From Oasisia sp. SBJ-2009 (taxonomy: Eukaryota > Annelida > Polychaeta > Sabellida > Siboglinidae), in assembly GCA_964017155.1 (NCBI GenBank), contig OZ024857.1, positions 7,552,190 through 7,616,189 on the forward strand: a stretch of 64,000 bases of DNA, written 5' to 3'. Each line of letters opens with the position of its first letter. Position 1 is the stretch's first letter. A program made the translations under genes and the position numbers. Positions 42,525-54,174 of this stretch are shown here, one piece after another. The notes under the pieces are model-generated. The model did no database searches. It saw only the letters and a program-made list of their open reading frames with translations, and was not told where the DNA came from.

Positions 42525-43075
42525 AATATGTGGATTACAAGGAATACTAAGATCAATACAATATCGAGACAAATGGCATAAACAGCTAAATTGACACATC
42601 CAAATTCTTCTAACTATGAAATTAGTAACATAAACCTAAAAGCATATAATACAATATTAAAACATACTATTGGTGCAGCAAAAAAAGTGTATTTTGAAAA
42701 CAGATTTAAAAACGATATAAAATACCTGGAAAGTTATTAATTAGTTTATTTCAAAAAAGTAAACAAATAAGAAACTACCATTATTGTCTACAGACAATTA
42801 TACCAAAATAACTGATAAAAGGGATATTGCAAATCAATTAAATAATGATTTAACAAATATAGGACAGTCCATTACACAATGGATTAAATACAAAGGTAGC
42901 AAAAATACAGTTATTATTTAAATGAAAATGTAACTTCTACATTTTTATTGTGTAAAGACTGCAACTGTACTAACGTAGACCATAAATTAGCCTTGCACAA
43001 ATATTATGACAAAATTAGGAATGTGTCAGAGAATACTGTGGGTTGTTTTATGATGAGTTGACCCACAGGAAAATA
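42525..43075 (+). pseudogene. LINE ORF2 remnants (endonuclease-RT linker)
   Basis: The first part reads, with frameshifts, QYRDKWHKQLKLTHPNSSNY, AYNTILKHTIGAAKKVYFEN, ITDKRDIANQLNNDLTNIG, a classic linker between the endonuclease and RT of LINEs. The second part (CKDCNCTNVDHKLALHKYYD, 42,950-43,010) resembles the CTCTNPNCSNRQH linker of the LINE at 27,573-32,444. Confidence 0.65.
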
Positions 43076-43485
43076 GTTTAAACAGTATAGTGTAAAATAG
43101 TTAGACGTAGGCCCTTTAAAGCCGGTTTCCCAATCGAATCATGTCATCGTTGGACAATTATTCTCAAGTCAGCAACGATTTTATGTCGTTTTCTGTACAA
43201 AATACAAAAAAGTTTGTGTTAGTTATTGTTTGGCAAACGCACGTATAGAACACTATTTCTTACGTGTTATTAACACTTATTCTGAGGGTAACCTGAAGGT
43301 GATCTGTAATTGCCGGAACAAGCGCATATGAACGGGTTGAATTGACTTAAAATATTTTAGATGGGTCATTTTCGAAATACCGCATCTTTTCGAAGTAGAT
43401 GATCGGAAAGAGGCGAAATTGTCTTGCTGTGACTAAGATTATTGTTCATATAATGTACTAGAGTACACCCACACTAAAGCACACT

Positions 43486-44225
43486 CGGTCGGTCTGTCGG
43501 TCTGTCGGTCTGTCGGTCTGTCGGTCTGTCGGTATGTCTGTCTGTCGGTCTGTCGGTCTGTCGGTATGTCGGTCGGTCGGTCGGTCCGTCGGTCCGTCGG
43601 TCCGTCGGTCCGTCGGTGTCGGTCCGTCGGTCCGTCGGTCCGTCGATCCGTCGGCCCGTCGGTCCGTCGGTCCGTCGGTCCGTCGGTCCGTCGGTCCGTC
43701 GGTCCGTCGGTCCGTCGGTCCGTCGGTCCGTCGGTCCGTCGGTCCGTCGGTCCGTCGGTCCGTCGGTCCGTCGGTCCGTCGGTCCGTCGGTCCGTCGGTC
43801 CGTCGGTCCGTCGGTCCGTCGGTCCGTCGGTCCGTCGGTCCGTCGGTCCGTCGGTCCGTCGGTCCGTCGGTCCGTCGGTCCGTCGGTCCGTCGGTCCGTC
43901 GGTCCGTCGGTCCGTCGGTCGGTCGGTCGGTCGGTCGGTCGGTCGGTCGGTCGGTCGGTCGGTCGGTCGGTCGGTCGGTCGGTCGGTCGGTCGGTCGGTC
44001 GGTCGGTCGGTCGGTCGGTCGGTCGGTCGGTCGGTCGGTCGGTCGGTCGGTCGGTCGGTCGGTCGGTCGGTCGGTCGGTCGGTCGGTCGGTCGGTCGGTC
44101 GGTCGGTCGGTCGGTCGGTCGGTCGGTCGGTCGGTCGGTCGGTCGGTCGGTCGTTCTGTCGTTCTGTCGTTCTGTCGCTCTGTCGCTCTGTCGCTCTGTC
44201 GCTCTGTCGTTTTGTCGTTCTGTCG
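43486..44225. repeat. (GGTCCGTC)n then (GGTC)n tract, about 740 bp
   Basis: TCTG/TCGG tetramers, then about 36 GGTCCGTC octamers, then about 59 uninterrupted GGTC tetramers (43,917-44,152), then TTCTGTCG/CTCTGTCG. All three frames stay open because the unit has no stop; the Arg-Ser-Val proteins are artefacts. Confidence 0.95.
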
Positions 44226-45480
44226 TTGCTATCAGTTTTTACAGCTTCTAAAATGTACTACGCAACACCAGTTGGAAAAACACTGACGACACTGAAACTT
44301 AATAAATTACCTACTCGAGAATTCAGAATAATACGTCGATCTGGAAGCATGTCACACCAATGAACTTTAACATTTAACTACTATTGTAAACACTACTGAA
44401 CAGAGTTTGTACTTTGGATTTTAGTGTCTAAATAATGTGTCTTATTATTACTAGAGCAATCGCACTTTAAAAAGAAAGCTGTTACGTTTATATGCTGCAG
44501 TCTAAGGATCAATAATTTGAACCGTACCTAAGACATAGCCTTCGTAGCAGATTAACTTGACCAGAACACCTTGTCTCAGCATAATTGATGCAATACATGG
44601 GTCACGCAAACACGGGTTTCGTTTATTGACAGTAAATATTGCTATACGACTGTTGACAATTCTGGTTACCAACTGATGAAAACTAACAAATTGTCCGCCA
44701 GTGTAATAACTGCCTTGTATGTGTTATTTTATATAGTTATAAATGTATACACGCAATCATAATAATACATTTCTGTACTGTCTGGCGTGGGCAATAAGAA
44801 AGGAACAAATCAGTACCTTATAGAAATTCGTCCGTAATGAAGTCTTATCATAACTCTCTTATATACGTGTTAAATGCTGTGGAAACAGGGTAACATACGA
44901 CAGGTTAGAACGTAAGATTTATGTAATTAAGTACTACGATGTTTTACCTGTTCTGAATATTATGGACGGTACGCGCCCCCTCCCTCCGCAGGCACTAATA
45001 CAACTTGAAGGTTACACTAAATAAAAGCCGTACTATTCACAGGAACTTCTCACAAGATTGCATCCGTCCCAATTAATGTTTTTTATTTATAATCTGTCAT
45101 CTTGAAATGAGCCTTACTCCACCCTGTTGTTACAAGTGTTGGCTTCTGTAATTTTCCATCTCAGATCTACTAATTGCTATCACCCAAGCATTATATTTCC
45201 CTTTATATTTGGCTAAATGTATGCCTGCCTTTACTGCTAAATCAGTGAAAAGAACAGGTATTTAAGTGGCAGTAGGTATATTATCTATTAGGTGTACACG
45301 CATGCATGACTGACTTGTAGAAAGCAGGCCCGGTATTAACTGCCATCTGGCGGATAACTGCATGCACTATAATTCTACCATGGCATACATCTACATTCGT
45401 ATTTTTAAACACGTAATAGCAAAGAACGATGCTAAAATAAGGAACCAAAATATTACATATAATACGGAGCCGTGAACAAA
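44226..45480. other. No recognised gene
   Basis: Unique AT-rich sequence. A 36-codon frame (MYYATPVGKTLTTLKLNKLP) at 44,252 has no known relatives and weak support. Confidence 0.4.
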
Positions 45481-45499
45481 AGGTGGAAGGTATATTAAA

Positions 45500-45725
45500 A
45501 TTGCCATACAGTATGCAAATCATGTTTGCTCGCGTGATACTTAATTGTCCCAGTTTCTTACTATCACTACCCATACCTAAGAAGATGCTTCCGGTTTCTA
45601 CTGAATACAAAACAAGAATTGACTACTATCTCAATATTGGCCAAACTTGGTTTGTTCACACCTGCGCCAGCAGTGTGGAAACAACTTCATAATAACAGTA
45701 AATCTTCTGAAACTATAAACGCAGA
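45500..45725 (+). pseudogene. LINE ORF2 C-terminal scrap
   Basis: CCTGCGCCAGCAGTGTGGAA … AAATCTTCTGAAACTATA parallels 62,360-62,415 (GCGCCAGCAGTCTGGAATCA …), the APAVWNQLP motif near the C-terminus of CR1/L2-type ORF2. Frameshifted and short. Confidence 0.6.
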
Positions 45726-45923
45726 CAATTATTTATTGTAAACACTCGTGGCGCCGCCAAGCGACCGACCGAGAAAGTGACGACGCATTTACTCTCGTTT
45801 GGCGTCGCCGTCGTCTCCGGTCAAGTTAGCGACGGAGCTGTTGGCTGTGTTCGTCGTGCTGGCTGGCTGGATGGCTCGGTCACGAAACCGACTGTTGCGT
45901 GTTCCGACTGTTGACTGTTAGCC

Positions 45924-46097
45924 ATGACTATCGAAGACTGTCTAGAATATATTTCGAAAGATGTATTCGGCGGTTGTATGTTTTCATTAGGTAAATACAG
46001 CACGTTTAATATGCACCTGGCATGTGACTGTCGTAGGCCTGTAGGCTATAAGAAACAGTACCAGAATGTGAATGTCGGACTGGCTGTTGAAACATAA
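45924..46097 (+). CDS. Small ORF or first exon (57 codons), unknown
   Basis: The ATG has a good context (GCCATGA) after a GC-rich stretch (45,745-45,920) that looks promoter-like. It reads MTIEDCLEYISKDVFGGCMF-SL, then either the donor TTAG|GTAAAT at 45,989 or a further 35 codons to TAA. I do not recognise it. Confidence 0.25.
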   Translation: MTIEDCLEYISKDVFGGCMFSLGKYSTFNMHLACDCRRPVGYKKQYQNVNVGLAVET

Positions 46098-46194
46098 TGC
46101 AACGTAATACGCATGTCACGTTTACAAACGCTAGCACAAGTCTAACTATCAATAGGGAAGAAGGAGAAAGAAATATGTTCGCCCAGTTCGCTTA

Positions 46195-47366
46195 GAGGTA
46201 CGGGAAACCCGGGTAAAACGGGACAGTCGGGTAATATGGGAAATCGCTATATATCAAGAAGAGTGCTGGCACAAAGCGTATTTTCGCTTCCAACTAGCAT
46301 AGCGGCATGTGCTGACTACTATACAAACCAATTGTATGCAATTCTTAGTAAGCAATCGTTAGTAATCCTTACCTTTGCTCCCTTGCAAAATTGTTTGTTT
46401 GACGATCCATCTTTGTTTGCTAGGTAACAACTTTTCAACTTTGAAAGTTGTGATGATGTAGTATTAGTTTAGGAGTATTTCAGCGTATAATAGCTTTTCG
46501 TGAGAGTGAGTGATGATTAATGTATCACAGTTTGATTAAACCATACCTATTCTGGGCAAAATGGGATATACTAATGCGGGCAAAAAGGGATCATCCTTTT
46601 CCCCCACACACGATACCTGTTTAATAACCAACGGAAGTTTCAAATATATAACATCTGTGACTAATGGTTACACACCATAGGATATTTATGCACGTTGAAT
46701 ATTTTAGATGTGACCTTTGTTAAAGGTCCATAGGACACTGAACTGTTTAATGGTCACTGGTTTGCAACAGTTTTGCATGTTATGCCATTGTTTTTGCTAT
46801 TTTTCATTGAAAAACAAAACATTTAAGCAATTTACTTTGACATTATGCCTGTTTCTGTAGGTCGCTTAATTTAACTAGTAGCTCGAGATCACTCAGTTAC
46901 ATAAAGATGTGAGGTCTATGGATTACATAATTATACAGGAGTATTAATCCGCCCAAGATACGGCAGTCAAATTCACATGACATTTTGCTTATACGACCTT
47001 ACCATATCGTATATCTTCGCCATTGCTATCGTTGTTTACTAGTTCTAATATATCAGTTACGTAAGTAACTATTCTGCATATGTAGGACTACGTCACATTA
47101 GCGAATGACACAACTAATATGCATCCCATATTTCCCGAATCATTTTACTCGTACATGCGGCTAAAATGGGAATTTTGCGGGTAAAACGGGATAGTCCGTA
47201 TTTATCAAAACTAATGATGTCAACAACAAAAAACAATACCATGCCCTGTTGTGTTTTGGTGTGTTTGGCCGATACACAACAAACTGTTACCCTAAAACGC
47301 AAACTGTGGGTGGGACGAACAGCGGAACGTTAACCCTCCCACATTGCCCGGGTTTCCCCTATTGCA
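46195..47366. mobile_element. Putative DNA transposon with GGGAAACCCGGG ends
   Basis: Left: CGGGAAACCCGGGTAAAACG then GGGTAATATGGGA. Right, inverted: GGGGAAACCCGGGCAATGTG and, further in, GGGTAAAACGGGATAGTCC. The arms share the GGGTAAAACGGGA motif with its complement. No transposase was found between. Target duplication unclear. Confidence 0.45.
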
Positions 47367-47399
47367 GCGAAGTCGCCACCATTGTTCACGACGTAGCCA

Positions 47400-47560
47400 G
47401 AAATACTTCGGCAACTACGTGAGACATGGCGCATGGGCCGCGTTGACGTGACGTAACAGTGGGTATGACGTCATCCGGTTTGGCAACAACGCCGCGCCGC
47501 GGAACGTTGGCAAGAAGCGCCCGATCGTTTAGGGAAGTCTTGACAGCGTTGCTGTTTCTA
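47400..47560. promoter_or_regulatory. GC-rich stretch with palindromic CRE
   Basis: TATGACGTCATCC at about 47,465 holds the full CRE palindrome TGACGTCA, next to CGCCGCGCCGCGG. It could be a promoter for the Harbinger Myb-like gene or an unseen transcript. Motif evidence only. Confidence 0.3.
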
Positions 47561-48102
47561 TTTCACATCTGACTATAGACCTAAGCAAATGTCGATAAGG
47601 TAATGTATGCCTGTGTCAGAATAAATACGTCTAGTTTCAACAATGGGTTTAGACGCCGTATGTGTTATAACGCTCTTATTATTGCTCTTGTCGTTAGGGA
47701 GGCCCAGAGAGGACGCATAACTCATTCGTCTCCCGCCGGCTGCTTCAGTGTCCACCAGGTCCAGGGGTGATATGCATGTCCTCAGACTAGCTTAGGCGCC
47801 GCACAGGCGCTACCCTCAGACTAACTGTGCCGTGGCCCAGCGAGTGATTCAGTCGGTATGCATGAACCGGTCGCAGCGCGATTTAGCCGCCGCATAGTTA
47901 GTCTGCGGACGGCGATTCTGAGAGTCAATTGAGGAGTATTCGAGGCTATTTGAGGAGCTTCGAAACAGGGATTCCCCACGAATTCTGCCGCATTGCGCAC
48001 GCGCGCGGTGACGCACGGGGTCAAATAGGGGTTCATCGCACGTCGTGGTCAGTGTTTGTTTACATTCAGTTTGGCGTGGAAGTCGGCGAAGGTGGGAAGC
48101 GC

Positions 48103-48400
48103 ATGAAAAAAAAAGTTAAGCGTAAGCCGCCCTGTCGAGATTACGAAATAATATGTTTAATTGAGGGAATCGGCAACTAAAAAAACATTTTGATGAGCAA
48201 GTTACAAAATTCGGTAACAATCAAGAAAATGGTAAGTTTGACGAGAGTTCACCGCTAAAGTGAATTCGCTCGGTGGCGCAAGAACGGAGGACAACCTAAA
48301 CAAAAGGGGAAACATTTTAAATCTGCGGTCTTAAAACGCACTACGTGATCAAGGAAAAGTGAGAGGCAGACCACCAAATTGACCTCTGTATGCTGATGTA
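48103..48400 (+). pseudogene. Harbinger Myb/SANT-like DNA-binding gene, N-terminal part
   Basis: MKKKVKRKPPCRDYEIICLI-EGIGN, a TAA stop, then KNILMSKLQNSVTIKKM with a donor-like ATG|GTAAGT, then in shifted frames KVNSLGGARTEDNL, KHFKSAVLKRTT and SRKSERQT. This is the order of the trihelix/Myb-like domain encoded next to Harbinger transposases. In Harbinger systems this partner binds the transposase and the element ends. One nonsense change and at least one frameshift make it inactive. Confidence 0.7.
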
Positions 48401-49161
48401 TGCTGAACTTGTGCGTGATGCCCCAGTAGGGGTTTTGCACTACAAACCATCAGAATCAGAATATCATCATGGGTACAACTGGTGAAGGAACCGATGTGAC
48501 AACGGGAATTGATGGCGAGTATTCATAACTAGTCAAATGAATGATTACTGTCTGTGGTGTGTGTCGTACTTTCAAGTGACACCGTATTATGTACAATTCC
48601 TTATTTACTACAGTGACTTTTTTGGTAAAAAAAATAATAGAAAATTAAACAAAGGAAATTAAATCCCAATCAGTGTTTTCTATTTAAATTTTATTATTTT
48701 AATTTGTGATGTGTGCTTGTGACATATTACAACAAAACTAAATGGCACTAAAGCGAGAACTGACTGTTTTCAGACTTGTTGATAGCATAATTATTATAAC
48801 ATAAAATAAATTTATATTAAAACATATACTGGTATATATGTAATTATTGTTGAAGTACAGTTGTCACAGCTATAATTCTCATTCCGATAAAAATGAACCA
48901 AATACATTAATGACACATATGAAACTTTATTTTATATAGTTCAATATCCATTAGTAAATCAAACATATGCCTATATTCAAATTTTTATAATGGTATGAAT
49001 GCTACAGACAGTTGTATTGTGAAAGCAACTCTTATGCAGAACTGTTATACAGAAATAATTCTTCAGTAACACGCAATTCATACATGATACAATGGAAATA
49101 ATATATTAACACAATGCGTCAATATGTAATATTTACAAAACTTATAATGTTCACGTTTCAG

Positions 49162-49970
49162 TGCAAGGCACAGACAGCTTCATGTTGGACACAGGTGATG
49201 GCCAGGCTATGTCGATGATGCATGGGGTGAGCAATCTCTATTTATCTTTGATTTTCATATCTAATTAGCAATGTCAAACAGCTTATGTAAACAATGTGGG
49301 TTGCATCAAGCATCCTATTAATGGAAACTTACCAGGAGAGAGAGAGAGAGAGAGAGCCATCATAAAAATAGCACAGTGGGGGGAACTCAAGTTACAGGCA
49401 GCCACCTTAAAGTGGCAGGCATCCATAACCAGGGCAATTATACTACAATAGCAATACACAAGAGCATGGCCAGCCCTAGAGTTGGTGACTGGTAGAGTTA
49501 CATAATAGGACAGAGGTCAGTATCCACACTTTGTCACATCTACAATGATCTGTCACCTTCTAAATTCTAAACAATAATCATACTTACATATCACACACAA
49601 ACACACAGACACATACACACACACGTTGGTGTATGGGAGTATATACACATTTTTGATCAATTAAATGAACATCTTAACTCTATATTATGTGAGTAAACAA
49701 CATGTCGGGTAAGACTGAACCATGGTAACATACAGGTATAGTGACTCTATTCTTCAGTTACAGAAAACAGGATTGACTATGTCAATAACAAAGTGCATGT
49801 GTTAATTCAAATAAGTTACTAAAGCAACATGTTTTGGCATTCCAGATGTATCATCATCTGTGATGCCTGCACCACTGCCAGAACTTCCACCACAGCCTGA
49901 GCCAGGTGCCAGCTGGTTTATGCAGGTGGAGTCACTAAAGCAGCAGTTACTGCTACTTTGACAGTTACGT
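49162..49970 (+). pseudogene. Possible C-terminal exons of the Harbinger Myb-like gene
   Basis: TTTCAG|TGCAAGG opens VQGTDSFMLDTGDGQAMSMM-HG (donor GGG|gtgagc at 49,226, or ACAG|gtgatg at 49,194). TTCCAG at 49,840-49,845 opens VSSSVMPAPLPELPPQPEPG … SLKQQLLLL-stop, in frame if the 49,194 donor is used. A Pro-rich segment followed by a Gln/Leu helix is usual at the end of these proteins. Inferred; no direct homology. Confidence 0.35.
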
Positions 49971-50209
49971 TGACACAATGGGCATCTGTGTATGACTGTT
50001 CGTGTTGATTCCACGTGTTGAGGATCGGTGAGAGAATATATACCCACTGTCCCCAAGAAACACATCAGTCAATGGTTTTTGTGGCGACTCGAATGCTGAA
50101 ACAGCTGCTATTCCCTCAGGATTCTGGAATCTTGCACTGAACCCGGCCACTTGGCAAATGGCAATGCAGTTCATAATCCTCATGTCAGCATCACATATGA
50201 ACCACAACA

Positions 50210-51830
50210 GAGACAGATGACACTCATTTAATGTGCATGTTTTTATACCTGAGTCAATGCATTTTTTAATACTTTTAATACTGTGTAGTTATTACTAGTT
50301 TGTGCATGAAACAAAACTGTGACTTACATTTTATTTAGAAGTGGTCAATAGCACAGGGGTGAAATACAATTATTTCTTAATTATTAAGTGTTGAATTTGT
50401 AACTGATGCATTTCAAACAGCACTATATTGTTAAGTTTAAATGACTACAGTAAAATAGTACCTGGATATTTTTGCATTTAAACACATTTATAGCATTAAA
50501 CATGCAAATAAAAAAAATTGTACATAGGTAAAAAGATCCAAGTATCCTACATCATTCTCTTGATCTATCATAATAAAAACAGCCTTTCCATTCAAGCAAT
50601 AAACCCCTAGCATGCAGGCATCTATGTATGCTACCCTGTCCTCAAAGTGTAGCCAAGTGTGATCAGCTGCAAGAAGCACTTGAACAAACAATAGTAGGTG
50701 CTGGTGGCTGGGGACAGATGTCTGGTGTTACTAATTGCAATTAAGTGGCATGTGCAAATAAGGTAGCTACAGTGTACTTTAATTAGAGGAAACATCAGTG
50801 ACTGGCACAAGAGGCAAAATTAACTGTTTCACAGTGTACAATAAATAAATAATAATAATAGTTTATTTCTTATATAGCGCCCCATCCAAATAATTGTTCT
50901 GGGGCGCTTTACAATGATTACTCCTAAAATAATAATAATAAAAATACATACTAATAACATAATATATATATATATATATAATAACACTAAAAAGTTAATG
51001 CAATACTACTTTGATGAAATGAGGATATACTAATAAAACAAATATGATACTTTAAAATACAGACTTAAATTGGCACACAACTGCACAATATATTAAAAAT
51101 GAATAAATAAGTAAAATAGTATAAACATGTAGTAAATAAAAATAAAATAGTATACATATATACTATACTAAACACATATATCCATAGGTGTTTCACATAA
51201 GTGAATAATAATAATAATTCAAGTACCCTGTATATGTGGTCAAATCAATACATCATCATATTTGTGATGATATATTCCTACATAGCTACAGTTGGTATGC
51301 TGTCAAATGTCAACAATATAGGCAAGTAATAATTTTTGAGGAACTTCTACCTCCCCTCTGACCATACAGAGCAAATATATGTTAGGAGTGTTATTAGCAA
51401 CAAAACCAAGCTGCTCACAGGTGATAACTAAAAAATGTAACCTGCTTTCATTGGTATGACCTCAGTGATAATGGTTTTCGTTCTTACTAGAAAATGTGGT
51501 CAATTTTCAAATGATCTATTGAAATTTTTGACTGAAGAAAAGCAAATGAAATCTAACTAAAATAATAGCCATACTGAAATAAAAGTACTTGAAATATTAT
51601 TTGAGAAAAAAATTAAATAATTTAGGGAAGTATTTCAATACAAATTTATACAACCGATTCATTTTACGTAGTGTCACATACAATTACAAATAGTTAATAA
51701 AATGTAATTACATTTTAATTATGAAGTTGTATTTAAATCTATGTTTGATCATGTATTCGCATCATTTAAAAAAATTGTGGTCATTCAAGTACTTCAAGAA
51801 GTACTTCAGTAAATACGTATTACTTACAGG
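50210..51830. other. Harbinger intron, AT-rich, with a TTATATAGCGC short repeat
   Basis: 50,855-50,930 carries TTCTTATATAGCGCCCCATC … GGGGCGCTTTACAA, a relative of 19,795-19,870. The rest is AT-rich with no gene. Confidence 0.5.
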
Positions 51831-51834
51831 TTCT

Positions 51835-53480
51835 TACAGGTCCTTTTCTGGCTGAATTAGGCATTTCTGCCTCTTGTGCCAGCTCTGTCTTGATCATTGA
51901 TTTGAGACTGTGCGCATGCGTCTAAAGGTGACACAGTCCATAGTTGAGGTGGTGCCGTAAAATCATTTTTATAGGATGATTTTTCCATAGTTTATCAAGT
52001 CTACCTTCAAATGATTGGACTGATGGAGCATCTACCACAGACTGTGGCAGACTATTCCATACATCAGTAGATCGGTATACAAATGATTTTTTTCGGATGT
52101 TTAATCGGCATCTTTCTATAAATATTTTTAGGCTGTGCCCTCTCGTTATTGAATCATTATCCCTTAATGTAACAAAATTTGATGTAACAGTAGAGTCATA
52201 TTTCCCAGTTAATATTTTGTAAATTTCTATCATGTCTCCCCTAAGTCGACGGTATGAAAGAGTTGGTAGCTTTAATCTTATTAGACGTTCTTTATAATCC
52301 AGTTCCTTATATCCAGGAATTAATTTAGTTGCTCGACGCTGAACATTTTCAAGTGCTGTTATGTGTTTAATTAAATATGGACTCCATACCTGGTTTGCAT
52401 ACTCGATATGTGGTCGGACAAGAGACTTAAAAACAGTAGAAAAACACTTATCATCTAGATATTCAAAAGTGCGTCGAATTATCCCCATCATAGAATTTTT
52501 TCTGACATGTGCCTCGAAGTTAAGTGATGAGTCAAAAGTTACTCCAATATCCTTTACTGTTTCTGCTTTATTAATTGTTTTCTGATCTTTACCCATTGTG
52601 TATCCATCATTTCTTATGGAGGAACGTCCAATTCGCATGTTACACCATTTATCAGGATGAAATTTCAGTAGTGATGTTTCTGACCATTTCTCCGCTGAGG
52701 TGAGATCATTTTGTAGGATGTTGCAGTTATCTTCATTATAAATAGGGTTAAAAAGTTTCATATCATCTGCAAATAGGAAAATATGAGAGTTTTTTATAAC
52801 ATCAGGTAGATCATTTATGAAGATAACAAAAAGAAGGGGGCCGATCACAGATCCTTGTGGTATTCCACTGATCACTTCTTGCCAGTTAGAAAATATGCTG
52901 TTAATTCGTATTCGTTGCTTTCTATGTGAAAGTAGATCTATGATCCAGTTAATTAGGTTTCCCTTTATTCCATAGCTCTGTATTTTTTTTTTTAAGTTTT
53001 GAATGTGGGACCTTGTCAAATGCTTTCATAAAATCACAATATATTACACCAATACAGCCTCCATTGTCCAGCGTTTCAGTCCATATATCTAATACCTTTA
53101 ATAGTTGAAGTACTGTTGAGCGGCCCTTTACAAAACCAAACTGACATTTACTCAATAGCTAATTTTCTTTCATATGTACAGTGATGGTGTCTCTAATTAT
53201 TTCTTCCATTATCTTACCCACTACACTTGTTATACTGACTGGTCGGTAATTTTGAGGTAATGTTTTACTTCCTTTCTTATGGATGTTTCCATTCTTTGGG
53301 TAGTTTGCCTGTTGTTAGAGATGTGTTAAAAATAATTGATAATGGAATACTGATGCAGTCTGCTAATTCATTTAAGACCCTGGGGTGTATGCCATCAGGT
53401 CCAGGTGATTTAAATGTTTTTAGTTTTTTTAGTTTTGCTGCCACTACTGATGGGTTAATAGTACACGTATGTTAAAATAG
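51835..53480 (-). mobile_element. 5'-truncated CR1-like LINE
   Basis: From 53,480 down: NELADCISIPLSIIFN-type finger region, CQFGFVKGRSTVLQLLKVLD, YCDFMKAFDKVPHSKL, GIPQGSVIGPLLFVIFINDL, IFLFADDMKLFNP (catalytic FADD), then a 365-codon open frame to LNYGLCHL at 51,922. The 3' tail CCTGTAAGAACCTGTAAG shows the short direct repeat typical of CR1. A frameshift near 52,990 (poly-A run) and a stop near 53,160 are visible. Same family as 4,602-5,470. Inserted in the Harbinger transposase intron. Confidence 0.92.
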
Positions 53481-54174
53481 AGTCACATTGCATAAAGGTT
53501 TTGTGAAATTTAAACTATTTGATAAATCACACGTTACCTGGACGTTTATCGAGTGAAAATTCTCCCTGTTGACATATGCTCGTGCTCGTGCGGACGTGGG
53601 TCCCGTCGATTCATGCCGCCGCGGTGGGGAATCCCGCTAGCCGGAGGAACTCGCCTTCTGTCGGTCGGCTTGTTGATGCGTCGGTAGCTGTACCCACTCA
53701 TGCATCCGAGCGAACAAAGCGTTGGTCACACGGTGGATGGTTCGGGAAGCGGTTGACTGGTCGATACGGATGGTCTCAGCCACCAAGTTTTAGAAACAAA
53801 CTCGCATACGTGTCTATAACTTGCAGAGTAGCCGGCAAGGAGCCTTATCGCGTGTCGATCGGGGTACTCTAAGTCGTCTAGCAGTTCATCCACGATTGTT
53901 AGGATATCGTGACGGCGACATCTAAACTTGTCGTATAACTCTCCGTCATCGTACATATCCAGTGGATTCTTCCTATCCCGGAATACCCGATTTCGCGTCA
54001 AATTCCTCCTGTGTTGACTTCTCCAAACTACTACGGCCGCCATTTTTATACCCACCTCCTAAGAGTTACACCTCCTAGCTAGAGGGCCTAGAGATAGGCG
54101 GTCGCAGTGCGGGCAACAGCCTAAAATCGAGCCTATGCGGTGCTCATGCATACCGCGGTGCTCATGCGAACTTG

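Larger units (their letters stand above)
49970..54043 (-). pseudogene. HARBI1-like transposase, two exons, broken
   Basis: Exon 1 (54,043-53,538) reads MAAVVVWRSQHRRNLTRNRV-FRDRKNPLDMYDDGELYDKF, then after shifts VAETIRIDQSTASRTIHRVT, FPTAAA-stop-IDGTHV (first catalytic Asp) and YVNRENFHSINVQ at the donor CCAG|gtaacg. Exon 2 (50,205 down) reads WFICDADMRIMNCIA (second Asp) and VFLGDSGYIFSHRS. Its acceptor seems mutated (TTGTGG). TATAAAA sits just upstream of the ATG. The RNase-H-type DDE order is intact but the frames are not. The intron holds a CR1. Confidence 0.85.
47850..54170. mobile_element. Decayed Harbinger transposon with two convergent genes
   Basis: A Myb/SANT-like gene on plus (48,103 on) and a HARBI1-like transposase on minus (54,043 on) converge near 49,960, the standard two-gene Harbinger layout. 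Possible inverted ends: CGGTATGCATGAACCGG and GATTTAGCCGCCGCA at about 47,855-47,905 against CGGTATGCATGAGCACCG and GATTTTAGGCTGTTGCCCGCA read inward from about 54,160. These are imperfect, so the limits are approximate. Confidence 0.65.

Noticed and set aside
43534..44363. Three overlapping Arg-Ser-Val open frames
   Set aside because: The (GGTC)n unit has no stop in any plus frame; a simple repeat, not proteins.
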